A stretch of DNA of 64,000 nucleotides from Phellopilus nigrolimitatus (taxonomy: Eukaryota > Basidiomycota > Agaricomycetes > Hymenochaetales > Hymenochaetaceae), in NCBI GenBank assembly GCA_021029095.1, contig JAJOHG010000004.1:868001-932000 (forward strand). Direction: 5' to 3'. This document shows positions 39,938 to 52,380 of the stretch, in pieces; the first letter of the stretch is position 1, and every line of letters begins with the position of its first letter. The notes beneath the pieces were generated by a model, which saw only the letters and a list, made by a program, of their open reading frames with translations, made no database searches and had not been told where the DNA came from. Both the position numbers and the translations under genes were made by a program.

Positions 39938-42608
39938 CTAGAAGACGGCCCCCATCATTGCCTCGAAGATTCCTCCAGATTCCTCTTCCTTCTCTTCATT
40001 TACGGCACCTCGTTCAAATCCCTTCCGCCTCATGCGCCTCGTACGGCGTTGCTGGCGTTTCGATATACGTCCCAACTCCTTGCTACTGTATCCCACTTCT
40101 TTCTCGCCGTCACCGTTTCCCTTACCAGGTTTGCCATTCGAATACGCCCTGGTAAAATCGGCCTCCCTCAATTGCTGACGCGCCTTATCACGTTGCATCA
40201 GCCTGGGTAGACATGACTTCCCGGCATCTTCGCGCACCTTCTTTGCACCTTCGCGTGCCTTACTCAATGCCTTAACCGCATCTTCTGTTCCACTGCGGAA
40301 ACGCTTGCCTGCTGTCCGAAACAAGCGCTCGCCCGCGCTTCGGAGCCGCTTTGCATTTGCTCTAGCTCGCATATTGCGGTACGACAGCTCGCTCTGCGCA
40401 CGCGACTTCGCCACAAGAAATCCACCCTTCGCGCTCTGAACTTGTCGGTTCAGTGCCTGCAGAAGTTCGTCGAGGGCTTCGTATAACACCTGCAGATCCT
40501 TTCCGGCCACCTCCATCAGCGCCTTGCCCATAGTGGAGACTAAGGCCAGAGAATCGTGCACAACACGCAAGCTGAGAGATTTATCTCCATCCCTCAAGGC
40601 TTTCCGGTCTATTCCGATAACCCTGCGCTCAGGTGCTCCCGTCAACAGCGCAGTGAGTGATGATGGGGCTTTCTCGACAACATGCACTGTGGAGGCCGGC
40701 CGGACCATGACATCCTTGCGTTTGTAACCGCCGAGGGCAAAGTTAAACCTATCAGCCCACAGGGAAGACTTTGATTGACAGTCGCAGGCTGAAGAGGAGC
40801 CCATGCTTGCTGTTAACGTCCCTGCAGCTGCAAGATCCTCCTTCCTTGTAATATCGGACGGTGCACATGCCGATGATTTGATAGGATCATAGATGGAAGC
40901 ATGACTGACTTGTGCGGGTACCTCCGTTGCAGTGACAGGCGTGTGTGGTGTAGTATGGAAAATGGCAAGAGCGTATTGCTTCGTAGAAATTGAAACCACT
41001 GCCCCCCCGTTGATGACAGGAGAAGCCTCGGTCATATTAACGAAGGGTGCTGCTTTGTCGGTGCCATTGACAGCCGTAAACGTGCCACCTTGATTTCTAT
41101 TCATTCGGAGGCTGCTTCCGATCGTGATAGCGAATATAGTTGCCGTGACAAATGCAAATGTGTACCTAAACCCTGCATCAGTACAACCACAAATTTTTAT
41201 GAGTACCTTCCCGAATATTCCGCACCATCTGTTCGCAAATATGCGCCTGTGTTCTCTCTCAATAACCGACCGAGTCTCTCCGCTCGTGTTGAACAACATT
41301 GCAAAAGCATTTCCTAGAGTAACTCGATCCAAGCTCTCCAGAGCAGCTACGTCGAGGATTGCATTGGGACGCTTATAGTCCAACGAGATTAGGCTCTCAT
41401 CTGGAATTTCCAAGCGATCCCAGGCGTACTGAGCGGAGTCAATCATAACCTGTTCAGAAAATGCTGATGAGATGGTGGAAATAGAGGTGCCAAAGTCTAA
41501 CGAAGGTGGCGATATGAGCGGGAGGTAATAAGTGTGCCTTGGAAGAATTGCAGGTAAACGAGATGGAAGGAGTACAATGGCCAATGACGGCACTTCGTCA
41601 TCCGCATCAATAAACGCCTGTGAAATGTTAGGACGATCAAAAAAGCTATCAACGCTAATACGAACCATGTCGAGGGTACTTGATGTTCGGTCTACAACAC
41701 GGACGTAAAGAGATTGTTCGCTCGCTGCATGTATAGCTGCCTTAACAAGAGTAGAATCGACGTAATACCGTCGAGTTGTACCCTCTTCAACAATAAAAGG
41801 TGATTCGCCCTCGTATTGAAGCGTAAGTGTAAGAATTCTCTCCGCAATCTGCCATTTTGATAAAGAAGCTGAACCATACAAAACGAGAGAGAGCAAGCAG
41901 GAAGCATGATCGGTCTGAACCGGAGGTGAGCTAGTGTCCTCATAAATCACCTCCGAAACATCGAGCATGGAAGGTGCCTCGATGTCTGCGAAGGAAGACG
42001 ACGCATCTTCAACGGCGATGTTCTCGCAATGTTCGTCGGTTGTGCCGTTCTGCGACGATGAGTCTGCTTGCAGCGCCATATCAGATTCGGTATCATTCTC
42101 AGGACGCAAGAGTGGATCTGGGAACGAGAGCCTCAGCTTCGATTGCGATTCCGTAAGCGACGCATGCAAGGAAGACGATGCTGAGCGGACTCGAGATGCC
42201 CTCAATGTGCCCATGACGCTGCAGTTAAGAGCATTGTTAATCCTATTGTCCTCATCGGCACGGGTGGCAATGCTAGTGCTGAGTGAATGCGTGTCTTGCT
42301 CCGCCGCAGCATTCGTGGCGTCGACGTCCACAGAGCGCCGCTCATCGCTGGACTCACTTGGAGACCGATGCATGCCGTCTGCAAATCCCTCCCAGATGTC
42401 TTCGTCTACGCTGCCATCGATATTACCAGCACGAGATGAAGGACGATGTGAGAATGCGGAGTGAGGCGGGAAATCGCTGTCAGTCTTCAGTGCCAGATAT
42501 CTGTGTCCACTCAGAGTCATAGTCTGAGAGACTAGACGTATCTGTCTCGTCTTCAGACCGATCTGTGCGAGGTGGCATTAGTGAGGGGTACGTAGACGCG
42601 CTTTCCAT
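39938..42608 (-). CDS. Unnamed Ser-rich single-pass membrane protein
   Basis: A single long exon. The frame from ATG 42520 runs 860 residues to the stop at 39938. Upstream, a second frame from ATG 42608 encodes MESASTYPSLMPPRTDRSED and SDYDSEWTQISGTED, and would join it after removal of one extra base at 42482. I therefore take 42608 as the likely start (about 889 residues). The first 200 residues are acidic and Ser-rich. A folded region follows (SASLSKWQIAERILTLTLQY, YYLPLISPPSLDFGTS). One hydrophobic helix (FRYTFAFVTATIFAITIGSS) sits past the middle, and the C-terminal part is Lys/Arg-rich and helical. I do not recognise the family. It shares a 156 bp divergent promoter with the F-box gene. 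Confidence 0.78.
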
Positions 42609-42764
42609 TGATGAGGTCGAACAGAGTCAGGAGCAAGGGGTGGACGTCTTAAATGGAAATATGTGACTGCTCAAGGTCACAGGCTTACTAAGTACGTGCT
42701 CCGACGAGCTAAATGACTGAGGTCTCCGAAAACATACATTGGTGCAACTCTCCTCTTGATTATC
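42609..42764. promoter_or_regulatory. Divergent promoter of membrane-protein and F-box genes
   Basis: 156 bp lie between the two divergent start codons (42608 on -, 42765 on +). The compact spacing implies shared control elements; none could be named. Confidence 0.5.
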
Positions 42765-44522
42765 ATGACAGACAGCTTGCAAGTGTCCATGAACAACCAG
42801 ACTAAAACTTCCCGCGACCGTGATGCTATAAGCCATCTTCCAGAGGACTTGATCGTGCACATCGCCATCTATGCTGGCATAGCAGATGTATTCGCTCTCA
42901 AACAGGCAAGTCTATGTCCGCATGCATCTGCTTCAATCTCCTTTTAACGAACGAAAATGCTAGACTTGCCGCATCCTTTATAGACTCACAGAATCTGACT
43001 ATTTATGGCATCAAATTCTTCCTCACGAAGAACTCCCTTTAGACGTCTCCCCCTTCAGCGATTTCAGGAAGTTCAGCGCGTCTGAACTCCGGGCATCGGC
43101 TATTCGCGCCCTGAAGTTACGTGCAAATTGGTCAAAAAAGAATCCGCAAGTTCGCGGGCTTTACGTTGCAAATCCGAGGGCATACGATGGGACGTTCGAC
43201 GAGTTGAAGTTGCTTAACAGTGCGACGATCCTTTTAGGCATTCACCGGGACCGGCACTCCCAGCGGCCTTCCATGGTCGTCTGCGCTTATACGCTATTGA
43301 ATGTCCAGAGCCCTCATTTAATTGCACAATTCTCCATACCTGCGGCAATGAAAGACTTCGATGCATGCGCTGAGGATGAGGGTACTACACTAATTCTTGC
43401 TGCTACAGTCACCAAGGGTGACACAGAGTGCGTAAAACTTTATTAATGCCTTGAATTTCTCACTTAGCTTACGCAAAATTACAGGGCGCTTGAGGTATAC
43501 TCTGTCCAACTTCCTTTAGACACCCCGACAATTTGCAATGGCGCGTATGACACGCCATACTCCTTTGTTCTTCGTCGAGAGGGACTCTTCCACAAAGTCT
43601 CCTTACACGGTGATTTTATTGCCTCGTCTATCATGAACCACGCTCTTGAAGAAGGTGGTCATTCTTCACAAGTATTAATTGCGAACTGGAAGACACGGCA
43701 GCAGATAACGATTAATCCACACTTTACCGATGTAAGTTGCTCATCCGCCCCCTCATGTTTTAGTATATTGACCCAAAGTCACAGAATATTGATCAAATGG
43801 ACGTTAAAGTCCTCCCTTCCTGCCTTGCCATAGTCGCAGCCTCCGTGTCAAAAGCACAGGTCAGCCTCGTCCCTCTAGACATCATCATACGCGGCGGTGT
43901 CTTTGAGCAGCCGATCGTGAGCAAGGCCAAACAGAATGCACTCCCGCACTTCCCAAGCATAGTCGTGCCACTAATGGACTTCTATGACATCTGCATCTCT
44001 GACAACGTGAACTTCGGCCCCCACGTGCCACCGACGTCACTCTCGCTTATCGTCTTCCCTACACTCTCGCGTCTCGACGTACGTCAGAGTAAGAAGGCCT
44101 TGCATCTCCGCTTCTCCATCGGTCCGGTGTCCTCAGTCATGTCGAGTACGGATGCGCCAGTGCCCTTAGACGACGATGCAGCTACTGCAGCTACAATCAG
44201 CACCGCTCCCTCGATTGCGTTAGACGTCTCGACGCCGTTCGATATACCCGTTGGCTCTTATCCAGAGCACGCACACCTTGGATCGAACGGCAGGCGTGGT
44301 GTCTGGCTCGAGCAGTCTCTGAAGTCGGACTACGTACAACTTCTGCGCCTCGATTACGACCCCATGGAACGGGGACCGCCTTCCGTGAGCGTCCTTCTCC
44401 CTCCAGAGCCGCAGCTCCCATTCAAGCCAAGCTCATGCCGTGCGCTCGCATTCGACGAAGCTACGGGGAGGTTGTGCATTGGACTGTATAATGGCGCAGT
44501 GTATATTTTGGACTACGTGTAA
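42765..44522 (+). CDS. F-box protein with unnamed C-terminal domain
   Basis: Likely substrate adaptor of an SCF ubiquitin ligase. Exons: 42765-42905, 42964-43427, 43485-43731, 43785-44522; 529 residues. The F-box (about residues 20-65) reads ISHLPEDLIVHIAIYAGIAD, then LKQTCRILYRLTESDYLWHQ across the first intron. The remainder is beta-rich with short repeats such as VYSVQLPLDTP and GLYNGAVYILDYV, perhaps a propeller. The first intron (42906-42963) starts with GC: CAG|GCAAGT ... CTAG. That is the usual context of functional GC-AG introns, and no GT donor keeps the F-box intact without changing bases. The start was taken at the first ATG, 42765; substrates unknown. Confidence 0.85.
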
Positions 44523-45574
44523 GTGAATTCCTTTGTATGGTGTATGTATAGTATCAGGCGGACATATCGTGAGTATATCAGAAGCTGATAATGGGAGGCA
44601 TGTTGAGGGCTCATGATGTATATATAATGTATTTACTGGTATATAGTAGAACGTTCGTTTACTGATTTTTACTCATCGTCTTGACTTTATCCTCTACACG
44701 TGACAGGATGCGTTCCTTTGCACGCGTTGTTTACGTCTATTGATACTCTTGTTTAAATCGACTTCCTGTCGTCATTGTAATTGTCATTTCCCCTTCCCAG
44801 CATTTTAAGAACAAATACGACAAGTTAGGAGTATCTAGTCGTCTGCATGTTTGTGGTTCCTTGTAATTTAATTCGCTCAGATGAAGGAGAATGGAGCAAA
44901 GTTCTCACGGATGATAGTAGGACTCCGAAAGAATAAGCGTTCGTCTGTCCTACTTATACCTTATAATAAGCGACTCCGCATATACTCAGTCATATCACTC
45001 CCGCTTGCTATAAAAATTGACCGCTTTTGCTCGTCGTTGGCCGGAGGGGTGAAGGCGTAGTCGGCGACGTAAACTACGAATGAAAACGCTCTTGACATTC
45101 TTCTTCCCATTCATCCTTCATTTCTTTGCACAATTACAGTCTACATCATATTCAAAGTTACTTGCTAGAACTAGCTGAGGCATGTGTCTTCGACTCTAAC
45201 CAAAAGTTTAAGTAGAATGACAGGGACATCAAAGATTGAGTCCGATATCGAACCAACGACACAGCAAAAGCGAAAGAAAGAAGGTCCGTGCAGTGAAGTC
45301 CATCAATAATCAGAGAAAGGCAGATAGGGATAGTACTATCAAAGAGATGAATGACTCCAACACAGAGTCACAGAAGGAGGAGATGCAGGTGCATCGGCAA
45401 TATGACTACCACCCGGTCCAAGTCCCGGTAAGGGATGAAAAATGAATGAACAAGATAAATCAAAATAGACCGACTGAGCGGGTAGATAATGAATATTTAT
45501 GTAGCGGATGAAGAAAATGGGACGATAGGGTGATATGTGCATGTATGATGCAGTACAGCATAAAGATAGCAAAG
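44523..45574. other. Convergent AT-rich intergenic region
   Basis: Between the F-box gene stop and the protease stop. AT-rich, no supported gene or repeat. Confidence 0.5.
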
Positions 45575-47873
45575 CTAGCACAGTAAATACTGCGCGGCGC
45601 CCAAAACGAGTGCGGTACCAAAGAGTAGCCGCGCGGTTGGCATATACATGGTGGCGCGAGCGGCGCTTTCGCCTGGCGGGCGGCCCAGCGCGACGGAGGT
45701 TGTTGGCGCATGCGAAGTTGACGTAATGACCTCACCCGACGCTTCCGTAACGAGCAGTGTTACAAGCGTCGGCGCGGCTGTGGCCGTAGGAAGCGCGCTT
45801 GCATTTACGGACGCGCCCGCGAGGAGCGCACTGTACGTGCCTGTTCCGAGTGCAGAGGGCGCAAGGACGCCGACCGATGCAGGGACAGAGGTATTGAAGA
45901 CATACGTCGGCGTGGTTGCGGAGGGTGTTGAGAGGAGGGAATTAGGAAGTGTCGTTGCGATGGTCGCGGAAGCAGAAGCGAAGAAGGATGAGATGTACGT
46001 TGCATTTTCGGTAAAAGTGGTGACATTGCTGATTGGGTAGAGGCCTATTGTTGGGGGTTCCTTATTGTCGATGCCATAGCTACATGAAAGATTATTACGG
46101 ACGAAAAAGACATATCTGATAGAAAGCGCGCACCTGAAAACCGAGTAAACAGTTCTTAAAAACGGTGTACCCAACTGCCAGTCAATCCCGTCTCCACTAC
46201 TTTGGACTGCCCTCGGCCACGACAGGCAAAAGGTGGGATTACCAGATACAGGACCGATGAGATAGTCTGTTGGCTGCAAAGTAAAGTTGCCTTGCCTATC
46301 GATAAAGACGTCAGGTTTGTGATATGACTCAACATGTTCTCCCTGAAGAGCAGATATGTATAAATAAATAAAAGACGAACCCAAAATTAAAAGTAAGCAC
46401 TTCATCCGTATCACACGGTAGAGCCCACTGGCCCACTGTCTCCGACGTCAGATGACTTCGAATAAAAAACAAATATACAGGCGAACGAACGATTGGCATC
46501 AATTAAACGAGACTCCTCCAGGTTTTGGAATATACGGGAGACATCCTGATATGGCCCGAATATGCCATTGGTACCTCTAGATTTCTTTGAGCATCTAGAA
46601 ACAAAATTAAGCAGCAACGCTTACACATCGAATAAAGCTAGCGAGGTCGTAGTGATATTTGGATATGTCGGCTCGGTGTCGAAGTTGGTGCCATTAACCT
46701 TTTCAACTTTTATGATGAAACCGAAAGCGACATTGCTATCAGAATTACGTACCCCGACCTGCGGCAAGCGCACTACCCACTGGAAATAGCTCGAGGTATT
46801 GCTTTCCGCGCCGAATGGCGAGAACGGCATAACCTTGTGCCATTCGATGCTACTCACGTTTTTGACGACATCAATATCAATAGCACCTGAGTAACAGTTA
46901 GTAAATAAGCTGAAAATAGATGATCGCGGCGTACCGAGAGTAAGAGTCCCGGCATTATCTCGTGTGAGGCTTAGCCCAAAGAATGGATAATCGAGCTGTC
47001 CCCGTTGAGCAAGTCCATTGACGAAGGGCGTAGCTGCGGAGAAGAAGAACAAAGTGTTAGGGGGAAGTAAAATCAAAAGCCTTCAACATGAATATACCAC
47101 GAACAGTTAGCAAGCAGGGACGATAGAACGGAAAGGCGGGGGAAGCCCATGCCGAGAATACCGCTGATTTCGTTCTCCAACGGAACATTAGTCGTATTAA
47201 CGAGCCCTTTTCACGCCTTAACATAACGTTTGATTCATGTCGTGGTCGATGACTCACCAATAACCTGACCAGGAACACTAAAATTGTCCAGCGACACAGT
47301 CTCCGTGGCGATGAATCCAGATGATGCTGTGAACCCAAATGTGTTATATAAATCTAGTCAGAAGAATATTCAATGAGAAAGCAGGACATCTAACAAGATC
47401 CATCTGCAAACGACAGGCTGAAGGCGGTCTCGTTGTTGTTGATTACTCCAAATGAGGGACTATGGTAAGAGAGTGGGAAGGACGGCGTAGATTTGCACAC
47501 GTTAGAGGAGCAAGCGGACGAGACAAGCCACAAATCAGAGGAACCGGTGTCGATAGATAAACGAAAGCTGATGTTTCCGGCTGTCAGGACGGTATAGTAC
47601 GAACTGCACACAAAAGCAAATAAGATACCCATCAACCTGGAGAAGAATGTATGATGAAAGCACTTACCTGCCGTCACTGCTCAAAGTCAACTGCGTGACA
47701 GCCGCACGAGAGTTCGTCCCCGCATCACGCCGACTGAGCGAAGGCAAAGTGGACGGCGGGTTCGGCAGGCGTTCTAACAGGCCCCTAGAGTCTTGGCTCG
47801 TTATTGACTTCGCGCTGAGAACATAATCGACGCAGATGAGAAGGGCGAGCGGGAGAAGAGAGAGTGGCAGCAT
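45575..47873 (-). CDS. GPI-anchored pepsin-like aspartic protease
   Basis: A1-family protease, probably at the cell surface. Exons: 47873-47668, 47603-47395, 47353-47258, 47206-47105, 47033-46935, 46886-46753, 46698-46625, 46576-46491, 46435-46381, then 46342 onward, and 46079-45575. It opens with a signal peptide (MLPLSLLPLALLICVDYVLS). The first catalytic motif is SIDTGSSDLWLVSSAC. The second is ALFDVGTNGIFGPYQD, with Val where Ser or Thr is usual. A Ser/Thr/Ala-rich stalk ends in a hydrophobic tail (ARLLFGTALVLGAAQYLLC), as for GPI attachment. The join after 46381 is uncertain: phases fit if a 9 nt exon (46342-46334) is followed by an exon from 46295 to 46134; otherwise donor 46400 must be used. 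The promoter is shared with the DnaJ gene. Confidence 0.85.
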
Positions 47874-48153
47874 TTTTGTTCTTCGTTATTGACCCATGCA
47901 AGACAATCGTCGTCGTCGTTGTATGCGTCAAGGGCGTCGGCTAGGAGGCAATGCAGAGCATTCGTGAGTAACAGTAGAGACGGTGAGTTCTCACCGACAC
48001 GCAGAAGCGATCAAATTCAGTACTGCGGGCTCGTCACGTGCAGCTACTTCATCACGAACACGTCAACACGCGTCGGACGCTGCTCTCGGGCCAGCTCAAG
48101 TCTCAAGCAGCTCACTGCTCAACGTATCTGCCAGCTACACCTGGACAGGCGCA
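47874..48153. promoter_or_regulatory. Divergent promoter of protease and ER DnaJ genes
   Basis: 280 bp between divergent start codons. Both products enter the secretory pathway, so shared regulation by ER load is conceivable, but no UPR-type element was identified. Confidence 0.45.
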
Positions 48154-49821
48154 ATGCCGCCCTATTTTTTCTGTCTTTTCTGTATCTTGCTCTTATGTAT
48201 AACCTGTGCAGCCGCAGATCTCTATAAGGCGCTCGGAGGTCAGCACTTTCATTTTTTAAATATAATTGTGCTAGCTCTTACACGAAACACACAGTCCACC
48301 AATCAGCTTCGGATGCAGACATCAGGAAGGCGTACAAGAAGCTCAGTAGAAAGTACCATCCGGACAAGAATAAAGAAGACGGAGCAGAGGAGAAGTTTGT
48401 CGAAATTGCGTATGGTACGCCTTGAATGAATAGTTCCTCTACATGGCATGTTAATCCTTGCAATGTGTTCGGCAGCGTATGAGATCCTCTCAGACACGAC
48501 AGTATGTTACTTTCCTCCGGGAAATCACATCCTGTGCTAACTCTGGTCGTAGAAACGTCAAATTTACGATCGACATGGCGAGGTACCCGCATTTCCGTTA
48601 ACCACACCGACCGCGAGCTCATGCATTGTGTAGGAAGGTCTAAAGGCACATGAGGGTGGCCAGCAGCACTCCAATCCATTCGATATGTTCTCGAGCTTCT
48701 TCGGCGGACGTGCGTCATATGTCGTACACTTGGGACATTGCTAACGCACCGCAGACCCCGCGCAGGAACAGGTGCGCAAAGGCCCCACGTCTATGACGGA
48801 ATTCGAGGTATCTCTGGCCGACATGTATGGAATTTAAGTCAAAAATCATTTATCATGCTAAGCTAAACTTCGCTTGCAGGTACAAAGGTGCAAGTATAGA
48901 TGTACGTATACGAGACTCCCGTCTGTATGTTCTGTGGCTGAAATCCGCCTTCAGTTCATGATTAAGAAACGCATACTGTGCGACCATTGTCGCGGGTCTG
49001 GTGCGGCGTCTGATAATGACATTCACGTCTGTTCTGGCTGCGGCGGTTCAGGCGTGAAGGTCACGCGACAGCAAATATGGCCGGGCATGTTCGCACAATC
49101 ACAGGTGACGTGCGGAGACTGCGGTGGCCGAGGGCGCGTAATCGCCAAAAAATGCGCGCACTGCGGTGGGCAGAAGATCCTTGACCATACCGCACATTAT
49201 ACACTGGAAGTTCCGCGCGGTATGCCCGAGGGCCATGAGGTTGTGTTCGAGGGCGAGGGCGACGAGAGCCCTGATTGGGAGGCTGGTGATGTCGTCCTTC
49301 GCGTTCGCAGTCGCCGCGAGCGCGGCGCATGGCGCAGGAAAGAAAGCAGTCTGTATTGGCGGCAAACCATCGGCGTGGATGAGGTGTGCACACGCTTGAT
49401 TCGATTGGTTTGACACACTGTCTTGACGCGATATAAGGCACTTCTTGGCTTCGAGCATAACCTGACGCACCTCGATGGTCACATCGTCACATTAAGGCGA
49501 GATGGCGTAACCCAGCCAGGTAGATCCTCATACTTTCCTTCCTTCGAGCTTTCATCTCACCTTTCATTTTGAAGGTTTCGTGCAGACCATCAAAGACGAG
49601 GGTATGCCCGTGTTCCAGGAGAATGCGTTCGGAGACCTCTTCGTCGAGTACAACGTCGTCCTTCCCACTGAACTTTCTGCTGAGATGCGGAAAAGTGAGT
49701 GCTGATTTCTTTCTCTTCCCTTTCTCCCTCTCGCACCCTCATTTGTGATGCTTATTGTTATTCCTTTGCAGAATTGGATACTGCATTTCGGGGACGCGTG
49801 CACGGGAAGGATGAATTATAG
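48154..49821 (+). CDS. ER-lumenal DnaJ (Hsp40) co-chaperone, Scj1-like
   Basis: Partner of BiP/Kar2 in ER folding. Eleven exons: 48154-48238, 48295-48414, 48476-48501, 48553-48582, 48634-48709, 48755-48824, 48880-48901, 48955-49383, 49438-49519, 49575-49694, 49772-49821; 369 residues. A signal peptide ([20 protein letters not shown]) is followed at once by the J domain with the HPD motif in [10 protein letters not shown]. Then a short Gly/Phe stretch ([13 protein letters not shown]), a zinc-finger region with four CXXC units ([32 protein letters not shown]) and the C-terminal substrate-binding domain. The protein ends GRVHGKDEL, a canonical ER-retention signal. This places it with Scj1/ERdj3-type proteins. 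Confidence 0.94.
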
Positions 49822-50935
49822 CTAAGGCCAGAGTTGTAGATCTCTTAGTTTCGTCCGAAAAATATGTGTAGTAGTCATGCTTAGAGTAAACTTTATAGCC
49901 GCGTCGCCTTCAGGCGCTCAATCCTGATTCGTGCGCCCTATGGGAGAACAGGAGTAAATTTTACGCTCCACTAATATTTGGGTCTGTCCTGTCCGCCAGC
50001 ATCTTCGCCAAATTTTAGGGAACTTTCTACAGCATATTGTGATCCCAAAAACCTCCAATATGCGTATGCAACCGGTGTGAACGGTGCTAGTGCTTGACGA
50101 CCGACCGGCAGAGCGGGTCTACCTATCGTCTGTGCACTGCTTCTGTGGTTCCTGCAATCGATTTTAGCTTAGAACCTGAGAGAGATGTGCGACTGAAGTA
50201 ACAAGAATGCAGGATGCAGTCAGGCTCCGAGCTCGGTGTTCTCGGATACGGCGTCGCTCGCAACCGTAGGTACTTGCCCCGCAAAGTGGTACCGTGTGTG
50301 AAGTTCGTGTCTAAGTGTTTCCTGATCGCTGCCGAGCACATAGCCTGCAGTAACATGTAATAGATGAAAGCGGAGATGTCGAGTGACTTGAAAGAGGCGA
50401 AAAAGAAAGAAAAAATTGTAAAGAATGTCACAAAAAAGGACGGATGAAGTCAGAAGCATCAGCCTAAACTCGAAGTGGAAAGGCGATCACAGATTGTCTG
50501 GGTCGGGGGCAACCGGTCGATCATGGAAACGCGCTGCAACGCGTGGCAAGGAAACCACCCTCTTAGAAGGAAAAAAGAAACATAGCCTCAGCTTCCAGAC
50601 GCTTAAGATCTTTTTATAACTTCCGCCCGAATGCCAAGCACACGTACGAGAATACTTAAGATACGAGGAAGCAGGAAGACATTGGTTGTTCACTTTGTTT
50701 CCCCCTTTTGCTTTTTTCGTTCTTCAACCCCGTGGCCTGGTTGCCTTTCATTTGTTTTTTTTCGCCTTTCTTTCATCCAACGTTCGCTTTCTTCATATAT
50801 TTCGTTGACCGGGTTGATCCTTGTGCGTAAAGTTATCCTTTGTGCTGAATGGCTTGACTAACTCGTTGTGATTTTTTATCGCGAATAGTTGCTTTCGTTT
50901 GTTCTTTTCACGAATAACTTTCAAAGTCACCCAAG
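49822..50935. other. Intergenic region with pyrimidine-rich promoter
   Basis: No gene seen between the DnaJ stop and the secreted-protein start. Bases 50690-50790 are strongly C/T-rich on the + strand, a composition common just upstream of highly expressed fungal genes. Confidence 0.5.
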
Positions 50936-52016
50936 ATGTTCTCCAAGTCGATTGTCGCGTTCGTCGCCGTCGTCGCCGTCGCAGTTTCTGGTGTTGTTGC
51001 GAAACCTATCACTCGGCCTGCTGCAGATTTGTGTAAGTACCACAAACGATCTTCGAGGATTATGCTGTCAGAAAGGCTTAACGCTCGTACAGCCCGGAGA
51101 GGGAACGCCGTGCAAAGTTCCTCGGCTCCGTCGTTCAATAATTACATGAACTTGCCTTCAATGGCCAACTTCGATCAATTCTTCGGCCAAAACAATTTCG
51201 ACAGCTCGCAGAACCAGCAGACAGTCGTGGAACAGCAGACGGAGGTCGTCTGCCAGACACAGGCGATTGAGGTCGTCCAGCAGAAGCTCGTTGTCCTCAT
51301 GGAGGTTGCTAAGAAGTGCGCTACTTTCTTCCCTTGAAATTCTCTTGAAAGAGATTTTTTCTTCTTAATCGGCTCAATCTTGCAAACAGGATCGTCCTCC
51401 AACAAGTTTGTGAGGTCGAGGTCCAGACCGTCGTCGTTCAGCAGTTTTCGTCCGTTGTCTCGTCCTTCGGCAGCGCTGTATCCCGCCAGTCGAAACAGCA
51501 GCCCGCGTACGACCAGAACATCGCCGGCATGTTAAGTCAGGTTATGAACTCCGACGGCTCGCTCAGCACGGGTAACCTCGGCTTCAGCGGCTCGAACGTT
51601 GGGAGCAACGCTGTTTCCGTCGGCGGCAGCAACTGGAACGATGCCTCGTCGCCCGCGTCGGTACAGATGGCAAAAGGCTCGGCGCAGCAGGCAGCACAGG
51701 CAGCGAACAGCGTATGTTGTTTCCGATACATATTTGTATTGCATTCGTCTTCCTAACCCAAATCTTTCAGTCGTCGGCTCAGAGCCAATCGTCGTCCCAG
51801 AACCAAACGTCGGCGTCGGCGTCAGCTGCGCCTGCATCTGCGGCTGCATCTGCGGCGGCGTCGGCGTCCGCTTCTGCGCCTGCGTCGGCGTCTGCATCTG
51901 CACCCGCGGCTGCGTCTGCGTCTGCATCTGCGCCTGCATCCCAGAGTCAGGCAGTGTCCCAGAGCCAGGCTGCGTCTCAAAGCCAGTCGGCTTCACAGAG
52001 CCAGTCTAGCTCGTAA
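50936..52016 (+). CDS. Secreted Ala/Ser/Gln-rich protein
   Basis: Exons: 50936-51032, 51093-51315, 51390-51711, 51771-52016; 295 residues. A signal peptide (MFSKSIVAFVAVVAVAVSGV) ends near VVAKP. The middle is Gln/Val-rich (QQTVVEQQTEVVCQTQAIEV, then QKLVVLMEVAKKIVLQQVCE) with two Cys, suggesting a helical surface. It is followed by a Gly/Ser region and, in the last exon, a long Ala-Ser-Pro repeat and SQSQ repeats ending in SQSQSSS. No catalytic domain. It may be a wall or matrix protein. Introns 1 (60 nt) and 3 (59 nt) have good signals; intron 1 is a stop-free multiple of three, so read-through cannot be excluded from sequence alone. Confidence 0.85.
51775..52010 (+). repeat. Trinucleotide-type Ala/Ser coding repeat
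   Basis: Tandem GCN/TCN codons (Ala and Ser, some Pro) from about 51807 to 51945, then CAG/AGC-type codons for SQSQ. It is inside the last exon of the secreted protein and likely to vary in length between strains. Confidence 0.75.
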
Positions 52017-52380
52017 TTTCACATCATCTTCGGACATTTTGCTCGCTCTCGGGTTGTATAAACGCCTTACGCCGCTGTGCATACTGTAGTCTTCATGTCG
52101 CTTTCCCTGGGATATTAGCGCTTTGGACGTTTTTCTTTCGTGTATCGTTTTTTTATCTGCCTCAAAGCCTCGGACTAGAACTGCGGACGCCCTATTCTCA
52201 TGACAGCACTGTAATAAATGCGATAAAAAGACTACTGACCTGATCCTGAACTCGTATCTTAATTTGCGGTATCGTACCGATGTTTGACGGACTGTAAAAT
52301 TTTGAAAGCAAGCGAATAATGGTACAGATGCAAATGTGATAAGAGAATAGTGCTACAATGCAGATAGTGGGGATGCGATA
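52017..52380. other. Convergent 3' intergenic region
   Basis: 364 bp between the stop of the secreted-protein gene and the stop of CUL3. No features beyond likely 3' UTRs. Confidence 0.5.
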
